Shown here: positions 27,011 to 35,557 of the stretch, piece after piece
Numbering within the stretch: position 1 is the first letter of the stretch
Layout of the letters: the number at the start of each line of letters is the position of its first letter
NCBI GenBank assembly: GCA_016787805.1
Contig: JAEUTY010000024.1
Coordinates: 1 to 64,000 of the forward strand
Origin: Flavobacterium sp.
Lineage (GTDB): Bacteria; Bacteroidota; Bacteroidia; Flavobacteriales; Flavobacteriaceae
Reading direction: 5' to 3'
DNA: 64,000 bases
Position numbers and translations under genes: made by a program
The notes under the pieces: generated by a model
Databases searched by the model: none
Told to the model about the DNA's origin: nothing
The model's input: only the letters and a program-made list of their open reading frames with translations

Positions 27011-29454
27011 TAAAAATCCACATTTACAGTAACTTTTATCGTTCTGTATTGTGCAATAACATCAAAACTATTCAGTATTTTCTGGATAGTTTTTTTTGTT
27101 GTACCTAATGGCTTTTCTTGCGGAATCTTTATCATAATGGTACGAATGTACTCATTGCGAATTCGATTAATTGCAGGTTCTTCAGGACCTAAAACTGGAA
27201 TGTCCAAATTTTGAGCTAACACTTGGTACAACCACATCGAACCTTCTTTTAACTTGTCGAAATCACGGTGTTTTAAAGTCAAACGTATGAGTTTGTAAAA
27301 CGGCGGATAATGGTAAATTTTGCGTTCGTAGAGTTGTTCTTTATACATTTCATCAAAACGATTCAACGTGACTTGCTGAATGATCGAATGCAACGGATTG
27401 TAAGTTTGGATAATCACTTTTCCTTTTTTATCCGAACGTCCAGCTCTTCCTGCAACTTGTGTCATCATCTGAAAACTGCGCTCAAAAGCTCTGAAATCAG
27501 GATAATACAACATGGTGTCGGCGTTCATAATTCCGACTAATGAGACATTATCAAAATCCAAACCTTTGGCCAACATTTGGGTTCCAACTAAAATATCGAT
27601 TTCTCTATTTTTAAATGAATCGATAATGCGTTCAAAACTGTATTTGCCACGCGTAGTATCTTGATCCATTCGTTTGATATTTTTGGAAGGAAATAATTCG
27701 GCCAATTCCAGTTCAATCTGCTCGGTTCCAAAACCTTTGGTGGTCAAATCAACACTAGAACACGCATGACAATTAGTTGGTTTGGCAATCGAGTGACCGC
27801 AATAATGGCATCGCAATTGGTTTTTGAATTTGTGGTACGTCAAACTTACGTCGCAGTTCGGGCATTGAGGTACATTTCCACACGTCAAACATTCTAAAAC
27901 AGGCGAAAATCCTCGGCGGTTTTGAAATAAAATGACTTGTTCGCCCAGCGAAAGTGCTTCGGCAATCGCATCGATTAAAGTCAAGCTAAAATGACCTTTC
28001 ATTTTTTTGCGGAAATAACTGTCCTTCAAATCGACCAATTCAATTTCGGGCAACGGTGCTTTTCCAAAACGCTCGGTGATTTCTACAAAACCATACTTTT
28101 GAGATTGTGCATTGTAATACGTTTCGATGCTTGGTGTAGCAGAACCTAATAAAACTTTGGCTTTGTGACTGTTTGCCAACACAATCGCAGCATCGCGAGC
28201 GTGATAACGTGGTGAAGGATCTTGTTGTTTGAAAGTCGCTTCGTGTTCTTCGTCAATGATAATCAAACCTAAATTGGAAAATGGTAAAAATAACGCCGAC
28301 CTTGCTCCTATTACGATTTTGGCTTTCTCTGAATTAGACAAAACTTGATGCCACACTTCTACTCGCTCGTTGTTGGAATATTTGGAGTGAAAAACTGCGA
28401 CTTGGTTTCCGAAATAGGCCGTCAAGCGGGAAACCAATTGTGTGGTCAAAGCAATTTCGGGCAATAAATACAAAATTTGCTGTTCCGTTTTGAGGTATTC
28501 TTCGATTTGCTTGATGTAAATTTCGGTTTTACCCGAAGAAGTGACACCATGCAACAAACAAACTTCTTTGGTTTGAAAAGCCAAATTGATTTGTTCAAAA
28601 GCTGCATGTTGTGCTGGACTTAAAATTAAATTTTGATCGATTTTGTTTCCTTCAAAATTGATGCGATCTTCTTGAATCTGATATTCTTCAAAAATAAATT
28701 TATCAACCAATGCTTTCAAAACAGCTGAAGAAAATTGGGACACCGAAAGCAATTGTTTAACGGAAATTGGTTTTTTCTCTTGTGCATTCAATTGAAAATA
28801 ATACATCAACAGTTCTTTTTGTTTGGCAGCTTTGAGTTGGTCGAGCAGTTGAATAAGTTTTTCTTCAGATGAGAAGTTCTCATGCAAACGAATGTATTTG
28901 ACCAATTTAGGTTTGTATTCTTCTTGAATTTCTTCTTGAAGTTGAACAATATTTTTACTAATCAATTGCTGAATAACGGGAACGACTTTCTTTTTATTGA
29001 GAATCGCCATTACGTCGTTGACTTTGAGCGAACTTTGGTGTTGTAAGGCTTCGTAGATGAGAAACTCTTCGTCAGACAACTGTGTTTCGTCAACAAATTG
29101 GTCGGAACGTTGACTCAGCAAGGTTTCACTTTCTAAAATCAAAGCGCTTGGCATGGCGCCGCGAAAAACATCGCCAATGTTACACATGTAATATTGTGCA
29201 ATCCATAGCCAATGTTGAATTTGAAGTAAATTAACGATCGGTTTTTCGTCTAGAATTTGATGTATTTCTTTGGCTTCGTAAAGTGTTGGTGGAATTTGGT
29301 GCAAATCGACCACCAAAGCCGTGTACATTTTATTTTTTCCAAAAGGAACCATGACACGCATTCCGATTTGGATAAAATGGAATTCGGCTTCAGAAACTTT
29401 GTACGTAAAAGTTTTGGGTAAGGCTAACGGTAAAATGGCTTCGATGAAAAACAT
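27007..29454 (-). CDS. priA: primosomal protein N' (replication restart helicase PriA)
   Basis: PriA recognises stalled forks and loads the replicative helicase. The 815-residue protein has the N-terminal 3'-end-binding domain ('PLPKTFTYKV'-like start, 'GMRVMVPFGKN'), Walker A 'GVTSSGKTEIYIKQIEEYL' near 304, the DEEH box in 'IIIDEEHEATFK', and paired zinc-binding cysteines ('CLTCGNVPQCPNCDVSL', 'RCHYCGHSIAKPTNCHAC'). The helicase motifs 'GTEQIELEL' and 'MTQVAGRAGRSDKKG' are also present. Its stop overlaps that of the convergent LytTR gene. Confidence 0.97.
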   Translation of the reverse strand: MFFIEAILPLALPKTFTYKVSEAEFHFIQIGMRVMVPFGKNKMYTALVVDLHQIPPTLYEAKEIHQILDEKPIVNLLQIQHWLWIAQYYMCNIGDVFRGAMPSALILESETLLSQRSDQFVDETQLSDEEFLIYEALQHQSSLKVNDVMAILNKKKVVPVIQQLISKNIVQLQEEIQEEYKPKLVKYIRLHENFSSEEKLIQLLDQLKAAKQKELLMYYFQLNAQEKKPISVKQLLSVSQFSSAVLKALVDKFIFEEYQIQEDRINFEGNKIDQNLILSPAQHAAFEQINLAFQTKEVCLLHGVTSSGKTEIYIKQIEEYLKTEQQILYLLPEIALTTQLVSRLTAYFGNQVAVFHSKYSNNERVEVWHQVLSNSEKAKIVIGARSALFLPFSNLGLIIIDEEHEATFKQQDPSPRYHARDAAIVLANSHKAKVLLGSATPSIETYYNAQSQKYGFVEITERFGKAPLPEIELVDLKDSYFRKKMKGHFSLTLIDAIAEALSLGEQVILFQNRRGFSPVLECLTCGNVPQCPNCDVSLTYHKFKNQLRCHYCGHSIAKPTNCHACSSVDLTTKGFGTEQIELELAELFPSKNIKRMDQDTTRGKYSFERIIDSFKNREIDILVGTQMLAKGLDFDNVSLVGIMNADTMLYYPDFRAFERSFQMMTQVAGRAGRSDKKGKVIIQTYNPLHSIIQQVTLNRFDEMYKEQLYERKIYHYPPFYKLIRLTLKHRDFDKLKEGSMWLYQVLAQNLDIPVLGPEEPAINRIRNEYIRTIMIKIPQEKPLGTTKKTIQKILNSFDVIAQYRTIKVTVNVDFY

Positions 29455-29517
29455 TTTGAGATACGATTTACGATTTACAAATTACGAAGTAAAAAGTGAG
29501 AAAAGTAAATGAAAATG

Positions 29518-29949
29518 TTATTTTTTTACTCGGTACCAATATTGCGTTCTGCCTAAGATAGGAACGCCAATATAGCCTCTGATTTTGAGTTTATCGTTGT
29601 TGACCAATTTAATAAAACAATCGTAATATTTGCCATTTTTTGGATCGAGTACTTCACCACCGTTGTATTCTTCATCGTCTTTTTTCATGTCTTTGATGAT
29701 CACTAACCCCATTAAAGGCTTGTCTTTTTCTTCGCAACAACAGCGTGAACATTTTTTGTAGCGATGCTCCGGTTCGAAGATTTCGCATATTCGAGCAAAG
29801 TAAACTCCGTCGCGCTCGTAGATTTCAACAACACCTTTTTCTTTGCCCGTAATGTCGTCGATGGTTTTCCATTTTCCGAGTATGGATTGTGCCGACAAAG
29901 TCAATGTCAGCAGTACGAAAACAATGGTAAACAGAGCGCCTTTTAACAT
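29518..29949 (-). CDS. DUF2147 domain secreted protein
   Basis: A 143-residue exported protein. After a signal peptide ('LKGALFTIVFVLLTLTLSAQ') comes the DUF2147 beta-barrel pattern: 'ILGKWKTIDD-TGKEKG-VEIY', 'GLVIIKDMKKDDEEYNGGEVLDPKNGKYYDC' and 'LKIRGYIGVPILGRTQYWYRV'. A Cys-rich loop 'KKCSRCCCEEKD' in the middle is characteristic of the Bacteroidota branch. Function unknown; the fold resembles lipocalins. The ATG at 29949 places the signal peptide at the true N-terminus; the longer frame to 30006 runs through the promoter region. Confidence 0.88.
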   Translation of the reverse strand: MLKGALFTIVFVLLTLTLSAQSILGKWKTIDDITGKEKGVVEIYERDGVYFARICEIFEPEHRYKKCSRCCCEEKDKPLMGLVIIKDMKKDDEEYNGGEVLDPKNGKYYDCFIKLVNNDKLKIRGYIGVPILGRTQYWYRVKK

Positions 29950-29982
29950 AATTCTACTGAAAATCAGATGTTTGTTGAAGTA

Positions 29983-30011
29983 CAAATATAGTTTTTTTTT
30001 GCACAACTCAA
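29983..30011 (-). promoter_or_regulatory. promoter of the DUF2147 gene
   Basis: On the minus strand TTG (30009-30011), an 18-nt spacer, and TATATTTG (29983-29990) match the Bacteroidota promoter pattern, 34 nt before the ATG at 29949. Confidence 0.6.
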
Positions 30012-30039
30012 AACGTGTTGATAACTTCTACGCGACTAA

Positions 30040-30166
30040 CCTAACCCTGATTGAAGCAAGTATCCTTTTTTGTCTATCATTTTTTTTGAAAACAATAACG
30101 TTAAAAAACACATAGTGCGATAGAATTTCAACAAAAAAGATACTGCGTAAAGCAGGACCAGAAGTC
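30040..30166 (-). repeat. dispersed intergenic element, diverged copy D
   Basis: Read on the minus strand: CCTGCTTTACGCAGTATC, TTTTTTGT, a 60-nt inner part, ACAAAAAAGGATAC, then CTTCAATCAGGGTTAGG. This follows the order of copies A-C (CCCGCTTTCCACTGTATC, hairpin, AAAAGGATGCCG, CAATCGGGGCTAGG), with many substitutions and a longer core. The flanking TTTTTTGT/ACAAAAAA arms still pair. It starts about 10 bp after the stop of the YihY-type gene. Confidence 0.55.
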
Positions 30167-30175
30167 TACAAAGCA

Positions 30176-31111
30176 CTAGGTTTGTGTTTCTAATTCTTTT
30201 AATTTTTCGCGTTTCAATTTTTGAATTAAAGCGTTGAGTTCGAAACCTAAAAGTAGAATCATGCAATTGATCCAAATGTAGAACATTACGATAAGTAGCG
30301 TTCCAATAGAGCCGTAAAGTTCGTTGTATTTGGAAAACTTGACTACCCAAATGCCGAAAAAATACGACGATAGTATGATTAAAATAGTAGTAAAAACCGA
30401 TCCAATTGATATGAATGCGCGTTTGCCATCGCGTTTGATTCCGAATTTGAACAAAAACGAAGTAGTGATTAAAATCATGAGAATCAGGAAGATGTAGCGA
30501 CTCATTTCAATAATTGGAATATCTTCAGAAAGTACGTCCTGTATTTTGCTCATTTGGATTAATACTTCCGAGATTACTATAGCCGCGACCGTGATAATTA
30601 AGACAAACGAAAGCAGAATAGACATACCGAGCGCCACCAAATATTGTCTCAGAAATTTTCGTTTGAGTGTGATGTGCGCTGATGTTTCAAATCCGCCCAT
30701 AATGGCATTGACGCCGTTGGTCATCAACAAAATTGCCATAAAAAAACCCGTAGAAATTAATCCTGAGTGACTGTTATGAAGAATGTCGTTGATGATTTTG
30801 GAGATGGCTTCGTAAGTGGTTGGAGGTACGCCATCTTGCACAAATGCGAGAAAATCTTCTTGAAAACCCGGAATTGGAATGTACGGAATAAGATTTAAAA
30901 TGAACAATGCAAACGGGAACAACGCCATAAAGAAACTGAAAGCAATAGCTGCTGCACGGTACGATAGAGCACCTTCAATGATTCCAGTAACATACAAATC
31001 GAGTAACTCATACAACGACAAACCGTGTAGCCAAGGCAATTTGATGCTATTTAAAAGCGCTATAAGTTGCTTGATCACAGGCAAATTTTTTATACGTTGT
31101 TCGAGGGTCAT
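30176..31111 (-). CDS. YihY/BrkB-type inner membrane protein
   Basis: A 311-residue polytopic protein with six predicted transmembrane helices. The signature of the YihY/virulence factor BrkB family is present: 'GALSYRAAAIAFSFFMALFPFALFI' near residue 55, 'GFFMAILLMTNGVNAIMGGFE' near 127, and 'YGSIGTLLIVMFYIWINCMILLLGFELNA' near 270. Family function is unsettled (once wrongly called ribonuclease BN). It is preceded by a spacer with repeated TTAGACT words and followed by element copy D. Confidence 0.93.
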   Translation of the reverse strand: MTLEQRIKNLPVIKQLIALLNSIKLPWLHGLSLYELLDLYVTGIIEGALSYRAAAIAFSFFMALFPFALFILNLIPYIPIPGFQEDFLAFVQDGVPPTTYEAISKIINDILHNSHSGLISTGFFMAILLMTNGVNAIMGGFETSAHITLKRKFLRQYLVALGMSILLSFVLIITVAAIVISEVLIQMSKIQDVLSEDIPIIEMSRYIFLILMILITTSFLFKFGIKRDGKRAFISIGSVFTTILIILSSYFFGIWVVKFSKYNELYGSIGTLLIVMFYIWINCMILLLGFELNALIQKLKREKLKELETQT

Positions 31112-31114
31112 TTT

Positions 31115-31163
31115 TTAGACTGCTTAGAATTTTAGACTTTATGGATTGTTAGACTATAAGACT
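31115..31163. repeat. TTAGACT short-word repeats
   Basis: The word TTAGACT occurs at 31115, 31132 and 31149, with AAGACT at 31158, about 17 bp apart. Similar words lie in the spacers after yebC (about 55215-55250) and upstream of the cysteine synthase family gene end (about 58340-58372). Confidence 0.5.
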
Positions 31164-31184
31164 ACAGGATGTATAGCATTGATT

Positions 31185-31697
31185 CTATTTCATTTTTCTG
31201 AGTGACTCTTTAAAAGGTTCTAAATCGCCTTCTTTAATACCTTCAAAATACTTTGACACCAAGTCTTCCGTAAGGTAAACATACTCTTTCATTTCATCAC
31301 CATCGTAATACTCTGAAACCAGTCTTCCTGTTGGAATGGCGACCAAATCAATGGCAGAATCAGGATGTTGAATAACGTGAGTAGCATCGTTGTTAAAATC
31401 AAAAGTGATTGGCTTATTGTGTTTGCGGTTTTCTGTTTTTTCGAAATACAACGCAATAATTTTAGCTTCTTTTATTTGGGATTTTTTGACCAAAGCCACA
31501 GCATAAAAGTCTTCTTTAAAATTTTGACCTATGTTCAAAACAAATAACTTGGCAACTCCTGAAACCTCTTTATTTCCGTTAATCGCATCCAATTTAATCG
31601 TGCTTAATTCATTCAACTCATCAGGCGTTAAATTACGTTGCGCAGAGATAAATGAGAAACAAAAAAACATAGCGAAAAAACAAGTTATTTTATTCAT
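31185..31697 (-). CDS. secreted hypothetical protein
   Basis: A 170-residue protein with a signal peptide ('NKITCFFAMFFCFSFISAQ'). The mature part alternates beta strands and charged loops ('LNELSTIKLDAINGNKEVSGVAKLFVLN', 'DFYAVALVKKSQIKEAKIIALYFEK'); no catalytic motif or known domain is apparent. It starts 10 bp after nadC and so is probably cotranscribed with it. I do not recognise the family. Confidence 0.8.
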   Translation of the reverse strand: MNKITCFFAMFFCFSFISAQRNLTPDELNELSTIKLDAINGNKEVSGVAKLFVLNIGQNFKEDFYAVALVKKSQIKEAKIIALYFEKTENRKHNKPITFDFNNDATHVIQHPDSAIDLVAIPTGRLVSEYYDGDEMKEYVYLTEDLVSKYFEGIKEGDLEPFKESLRKMK

Positions 31698-31707
31698 AAT
31701 AATTTAT

Positions 31708-32565
31708 TTAAATTGCTTTTAAACTCAAATCCATATTATAAACCGAATGTGTTAGCGCTCCTGATGAAATGTAATTCACGCCACATTCTGCATACTGACG
31801 AATGGTTTTTTCGTTGATATTGCCCGACGATTCCGTTAAACATTGATTTCCGATTAATTCGACAGCTTTTTTGGTATCTTCAAAATTGAAATTGTCGATT
31901 AGAATTCGGTACACGCCTTCATTTTGCAAAATTTCTTTGATTTCGTCGAGGTTCCTTGCTTCAACGATAATTTTAAGTTCTTTATTATTAGTTTTGAGGT
32001 ATTCTTTCGTTTTGTTGATGGCATTGGTAATTCCGCCTGCAAAATCGTTGTGGTTGTCTTTGAGCATAATCATGTCGTATAAGGCAAAACGATGGTTTTC
32101 GCCACCGCCAATTTTGACAGCCCATTTTTCGCAAGCTCGGAATCCAGGAGTAGTTTTGCGTGTGTCGAGCACCTTAGTGTTAGTTCCATCAAGTAAATCA
32201 ACATATTTGCGAGTTTTAGTAGCGATAGCGCTCATGCGTTGCATTGAATTGAGCACCAATCTTTCTGCTTTTAAAATCGATTGTGATGCGCCAGTTACGT
32301 GAAAAACAACATCGCCGTATTTCACTTTTTCACCATCGTTGATGAACGTTTCCACCTGCATTTTCGGATCCACATAATTGAAAACCATTTTGGCAAATGC
32401 TACTCCAGCGATGATGCCTTCGTCTTTGACTAATAATTTAGCTTTGCCTTGAGCATTAGCAGGAATACACGCTAAAGAACTGTGATCACCATCGCCTACG
32501 TCTTCACGAATGGCGTTTTGAATGATGAGTTGGAGTTCGTTTTGGAATTGTTCTTCTGAAATCAT
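31708..32565 (-). CDS. nadC: nicotinate-nucleotide pyrophosphorylase (carboxylating)
   Basis: NadC converts quinolinate and PRPP to nicotinate mononucleotide in NAD synthesis. The 285-residue protein shows 'AIREDVGDGDHSSLACIP' at the N-terminus, 'ERLVLNSMQRMSAIAT', the active-site block 'VLDTRKTTPGFRACEKWAVKIGGGENHR', 'DMIMLKDNHND' and 'ESSGNINEKTIRQYAECGVNYISSGALTHS'. Length is normal. It heads a small unit with the secreted protein downstream and is divergent from hemN. Confidence 0.97.
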   Translation of the reverse strand: MISEEQFQNELQLIIQNAIREDVGDGDHSSLACIPANAQGKAKLLVKDEGIIAGVAFAKMVFNYVDPKMQVETFINDGEKVKYGDVVFHVTGASQSILKAERLVLNSMQRMSAIATKTRKYVDLLDGTNTKVLDTRKTTPGFRACEKWAVKIGGGENHRFALYDMIMLKDNHNDFAGGITNAINKTKEYLKTNNKELKIIVEARNLDEIKEILQNEGVYRILIDNFNFEDTKKAVELIGNQCLTESSGNINEKTIRQYAECGVNYISSGALTHSVYNMDLSLKAI

Positions 32566-32650
32566 AACCTTTAAATTGTGAGGCTAAAGTAAATAAAAAT
32601 GTTGAATTAGCTGCTGATTTTTGTGGCATTAGACACTAATTTCAATTGAT

Positions 32651-32664
32651 ATGATAATTGTCAT
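32651..32664. promoter_or_regulatory. Crp/Fnr-type site upstream of hemN
   Basis: ATGATAATTGTCAT has the TGA-N6-TCA layout of Crp/Fnr operators, with one mismatch between its arms. It lies 26 nt before the TTTG of the promoter box, the same distance as the sites in front of ccoS and ccoI. Confidence 0.7.
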
Positions 32665-32686
32665 AAAAATCAACATCTTCATTGTT

Positions 32687-32694
32687 TAGCTTTG
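32687..32694 (+). promoter_or_regulatory. TAnnTTTG promoter box for hemN
   Basis: TAGCTTTG matches TAnnTTTG, 20 nt before the ATG at 32715. No TTG lies at the -33 distance, which fits a promoter that needs an activator. Confidence 0.65.
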
Positions 32695-32714
32695 TAATTG
32701 CAAAAAGTGTTGCT

Positions 32715-34079
32715 ATGTCGTTTTCATTAATCCAAAAATACAATGTTCCAGGTCCGAGATACACGAGTTATCCGACGGTTCCGTATTGGGAAGAAGCTGA
32801 TTTTACTACTGAAAAGTGGAAAAACGACTTTGTGCGTTCCTTTACAGAAAGCAACTCTAGAGAAGGCATTAGCTTGTACATTCACTTACCTTTTTGCGAA
32901 AGCATGTGTACGTTTTGCGGATGTAACAAACGAATTACCAAACGTCATGATGTAGAACATCCTTACATTGAAGCCGTTTTGAAAGAATGGAATTTGTATT
33001 GTGATATTTTGCCTGAGCAACCTATTATAAAAGAAATTCACTTAGGCGGAGGAACACCGACTTTTTTTGCTCCCGAAAATTTAGAACATTTAATCAACGG
33101 ACTTTTTAAACGAGCCAAGAAAGCTGATAATCATGAGTTTAGTTTTGAAGGTCATCCGAACAATACAACTCGCTCACATTTACAAAAATTATATGATTTA
33201 GGATTTAGACGTGTAAGTTTTGGTGTTCAAGATTATTCGCTAAAAGTTCAAGAAGCCATTCACCGTAATCAACCGTTTCATAACGTAGCCAAAGTGACTT
33301 TTTGGGCAAGAGAAATTGGCTATACTTCTGTAAGTCATGATTTGATTTATGGATTGCCATTTCAAACGTTAGAAAATGTTTTAGATACGATAGATAAAAC
33401 CAATTCGTTGCAACCTGATCGTTTGGCATTTTACAGTTATGCTCACGTTCCGTGGATAAAAGGCAATGGTCAACGTGGGTTTAATGATGATGATTTACCT
33501 AAAGATGACGAAAAACGCACTTTGTACGAAGAAGGTAAAAAACGACTAGCTTCGAATCATTACCATGAAATTGGAATGGATCATTTTGCTTTAGAAAACG
33601 ACAGTATGTTTCAATCGTTTAACGAAGGAAAATTACACCGCAATTTTATGGGTTACACCTCATCAAAAACACAATTAATGATTGGTTTGGGTGTTTCATC
33701 AATTAGTGATAGTTGGTATAGTTTTGCACAAAATGTCAAAACAATTGAAGAATATTACAATAAACTCAAACACAACGAATTGCCTGTTTTTAGGGGCCAT
33801 TTATTGACCGCAGAAGATTTGATTATTCGTCAACATATATTGAACTTAATGTGTCAGTTTCACACTTCATGGAGTAGTACTGATATGGGTTTTGCTGAGT
33901 TGGCTGATGTTTTATTTCAATTAAAAGAAATGGAAAAAGACGGTTTGGTTAGCATTACTTCTAATTCGGTTACAGTGAATGAAAAAGGCAAACCATTTGT
34001 ACGCAATATATGCATGGCTTTTGATTTGCGTTTGAAACGAAAAGTGCCGCACACCGAGTTGTTTTCGATGACGATATAA
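32715..34079 (+). CDS. hemN: oxygen-independent coproporphyrinogen III dehydrogenase
   Basis: HemN is the radical-SAM enzyme that makes protoporphyrinogen IX without oxygen. The 454-residue protein has the radical-SAM motif in 'PFCESMCTFCGCNKRITK' (CxxxCxxC plus the extra Cys typical of HemN), 'EIHLGGGTPTFF', 'SFGVQDYSLKVQEAIHRNQ' and the C-terminal 'GLGVSSISDSWYSFAQN'. True HemN is distinguished from HemW by the fourth Cys and the length near 455. I start at ATG 32715, because the upstream in-frame start would overlap the promoter box. An Fnr-type site upstream and the cbb3 oxidase genes nearby fit expression at low oxygen, supplying heme for the oxidase. Confidence 0.97.
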   Translation: MSFSLIQKYNVPGPRYTSYPTVPYWEEADFTTEKWKNDFVRSFTESNSREGISLYIHLPFCESMCTFCGCNKRITKRHDVEHPYIEAVLKEWNLYCDILPEQPIIKEIHLGGGTPTFFAPENLEHLINGLFKRAKKADNHEFSFEGHPNNTTRSHLQKLYDLGFRRVSFGVQDYSLKVQEAIHRNQPFHNVAKVTFWAREIGYTSVSHDLIYGLPFQTLENVLDTIDKTNSLQPDRLAFYSYAHVPWIKGNGQRGFNDDDLPKDDEKRTLYEEGKKRLASNHYHEIGMDHFALENDSMFQSFNEGKLHRNFMGYTSSKTQLMIGLGVSSISDSWYSFAQNVKTIEEYYNKLKHNELPVFRGHLLTAEDLIIRQHILNLMCQFHTSWSSTDMGFAELADVLFQLKEMEKDGLVSITSNSVTVNEKGKPFVRNICMAFDLRLKRKVPHTELFSMTI

Positions 34080-34080
34080 A

Positions 34081-34109
34081 AAAACACCTACTTTAAGAGG
34101 TGTTTTTTT
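34081..34109. terminator. terminator between hemN and the YdcH-like gene
   Basis: AAAACACCT-ACTTTAAG-AGGTGTTTTTTT: the stem has A-run and T-run on both sides, so it can end hemN rightward and the YdcH-like gene leftward. Confidence 0.88.
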
Positions 34110-34131
34110 AGTTTATAACTTACTTAATGAT

Positions 34132-34359
34132 TTACTTTAAATAAGTATAAATTTCGTCTTTTAAATGTAGTAATTGTGATTTTAATTCGTGTGCATATTC
34201 ATCAATTACAATTTCTTCATCGGTATTGATGCGGTGAATTCGGTGCTCCAACTCGTGATAATCATCGAATAATTTTCTGAAATGGTGATTATCAACTTTA
34301 AGTTGGTGAATTTTTTCCTGGTATTCAGGAAATTCGTGTAATAAATCGTGTCTTTCCAT
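34132..34359 (-). CDS. YdcH family small helical protein (DUF465)
   Basis: A 75-residue charged coiled-coil protein. The pattern 'FPEYQEKIHQLKVDNHHFRKLFDDYHELEHRIHRIN' followed by 'LKSQLLHLKDEIYTYLK' is that of the YdcH/DUF465 family, small helical hairpins of unknown role. It lies about 20 bp after the SafE-like gene and may be cotranscribed with the cbb3 cluster. Confidence 0.88.
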   Translation of the reverse strand: MERHDLLHEFPEYQEKIHQLKVDNHHFRKLFDDYHELEHRIHRINTDEEIVIDEYAHELKSQLLHLKDEIYTYLK

Positions 34360-34380
34360 GACTCAAAATTTTTGGGTTAA

Positions 34381-35085
34381 TTAATTATGACAATTGGCGT
34401 TTGCTTGTACGAAAAGATCGAGATTGCTAGGAGAAACGTGGTCAATGTTTAATCCTAATCCTCTCAGAATAAATAGTGTTCCAATGATAATTGTTACCAA
34501 AGGAATAATCTTTTGGATTTTGTTTCTAAACGTTTGAGTAATAATGCTTGATGCATATACTACTCCACTCATCAACGGAATTGTTCCTAAGCCATACAAT
34601 AACATGTATGAAACACTCAACATTGTATTTTGCATGGCAATGGCACCAAATAATGCAGCGTAAACCATTCCGCAAGGCAACAAACCATTTAATAATCCAA
34701 TGGTGAACAACGCATCTGGAGATTTTCGTTTGAACTGTGCGCCTAAATTACTTTTGATACTAGCAATTATTTTGTAAATAGGTTTTGAAAAATTGTATTG
34801 AGCAAAAACCCGATCAGGTACTAATGCAATTACAATCATCAAAACACCAACTACAATAGACAATCTTTGTTGGAAGCCAGCTAAGAATAATCCTTTTCCT
34901 AACAAGCCAAAAAACAATCCTAACATACCATAAGAGGTAATTCTACCCAATTGATACGTTAGGATTTGTAATGCTTTTTTTGTTGGATTTTTATGATCAA
35001 CAGGCAACATCATTGCTATTGGTCCGCACATACCAATACAATGCAAGCTACTGATTAATCCAAAAAACAAAGCAGTGTATAACAT
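34381..35085 (-). CDS. sulfite exporter TauE/SafE-like membrane protein of the cco cluster
   Basis: A 234-residue membrane protein with about six helices. The N-terminal motif 'LHCIGMCGPIAMMLP' (HCxxMCG) and 'GLLNGLLPCGMVYAALFGAIA' are features of the DsbD-like/SafE branch that is regularly encoded next to cbb3 oxidase genes, where copper transport or oxidase assembly has been proposed (Cys pairs in the membrane suit metal handling). It lies 10 bp after ccoH as the end of the ccoS-NO-Q-P-G-H unit. The sulfite-export name reflects the family title, not a likely function here. Confidence 0.88.
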   Translation of the reverse strand: MLYTALFFGLISSLHCIGMCGPIAMMLPVDHKNPTKKALQILTYQLGRITSYGMLGLFFGLLGKGLFLAGFQQRLSIVVGVLMIVIALVPDRVFAQYNFSKPIYKIIASIKSNLGAQFKRKSPDALFTIGLLNGLLPCGMVYAALFGAIAMQNTMLSVSYMLLYGLGTIPLMSGVVYASSIITQTFRNKIQKIIPLVTIIIGTLFILRGLGLNIDHVSPSNLDLFVQANANCHN

Positions 35086-35095
35086 TTTTAAAGTG

Positions 35096-35542
35096 TTATA
35101 GGTTAAATTTTTCTTTATCTAAATAGTCTTTACCTTCATAACTCCAGTCTAAAGCAATGTCCCAACGACCGCCAACCAAGTTTTTTTTAGGTATGAGCAA
35201 ACGAGGACTTGACAGCGAAATTGGACTCTCGAAATCAAGTTTTTTGTTTGACGGTCGATATAAGGACACTTTGCCTGTTACTTTTGTATAATCAATATCT
35301 TTTGGAAATAGCACTACAATTCCGTCGGCTTCAACGCTAAATTTAATGGCTGAATTTCGATCGTAGGCATTTTGTTCTTTTTCTAGTTCTTTTTCAAAAC
35401 CTTGTTCTTTTTGATAGTATTTTTCGACTACCAATTCATTGTCGTATTTACTGTTAGATTGCACTTTAAAAACAAAGAACAATATAAAACTCATAAATAA
35501 TCCAAATGCAATTACAATTCCGGTTCCCCAATTAATCCTCAT
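35096..35542 (-). CDS. ccoH: cbb3 oxidase maturation protein CcoH/FixH
   Basis: A 148-residue protein with one N-terminal transmembrane helix ('GIVIAFGLFMSFILFFVF') and a periplasmic FixH domain ('VEKYYQKEQGFEKELEKEQNA', 'GKVSLYRPSNKKLDFE', 'GRWDIALDWSYEGKDY'). CcoH is needed for stable assembly of cbb3 oxidase. Lies 15 bp after ccoG and 10 bp before the SafE-like gene. Confidence 0.92.
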   Translation of the reverse strand: MRINWGTGIVIAFGLFMSFILFFVFKVQSNSKYDNELVVEKYYQKEQGFEKELEKEQNAYDRNSAIKFSVEADGIVVLFPKDIDYTKVTGKVSLYRPSNKKLDFESPISLSSPRLLIPKKNLVGGRWDIALDWSYEGKDYLDKEKFNL

Positions 35543-35557
35543 GATTTCTATCTTTTT

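Noticed and set aside
30007-30175. Small gene between the DUF2147 and YihY-type genes
   Set aside because: Short frames exist on both strands but they overlap element copy D and the DUF2147 promoter, and no product looks like a protein.
31871-32302. 143-codon plus-strand frame inside nadC
   Set aside because: Antisense to nadC, Ser/Leu-rich, no recognisable domain; a shadow of the coding pattern.
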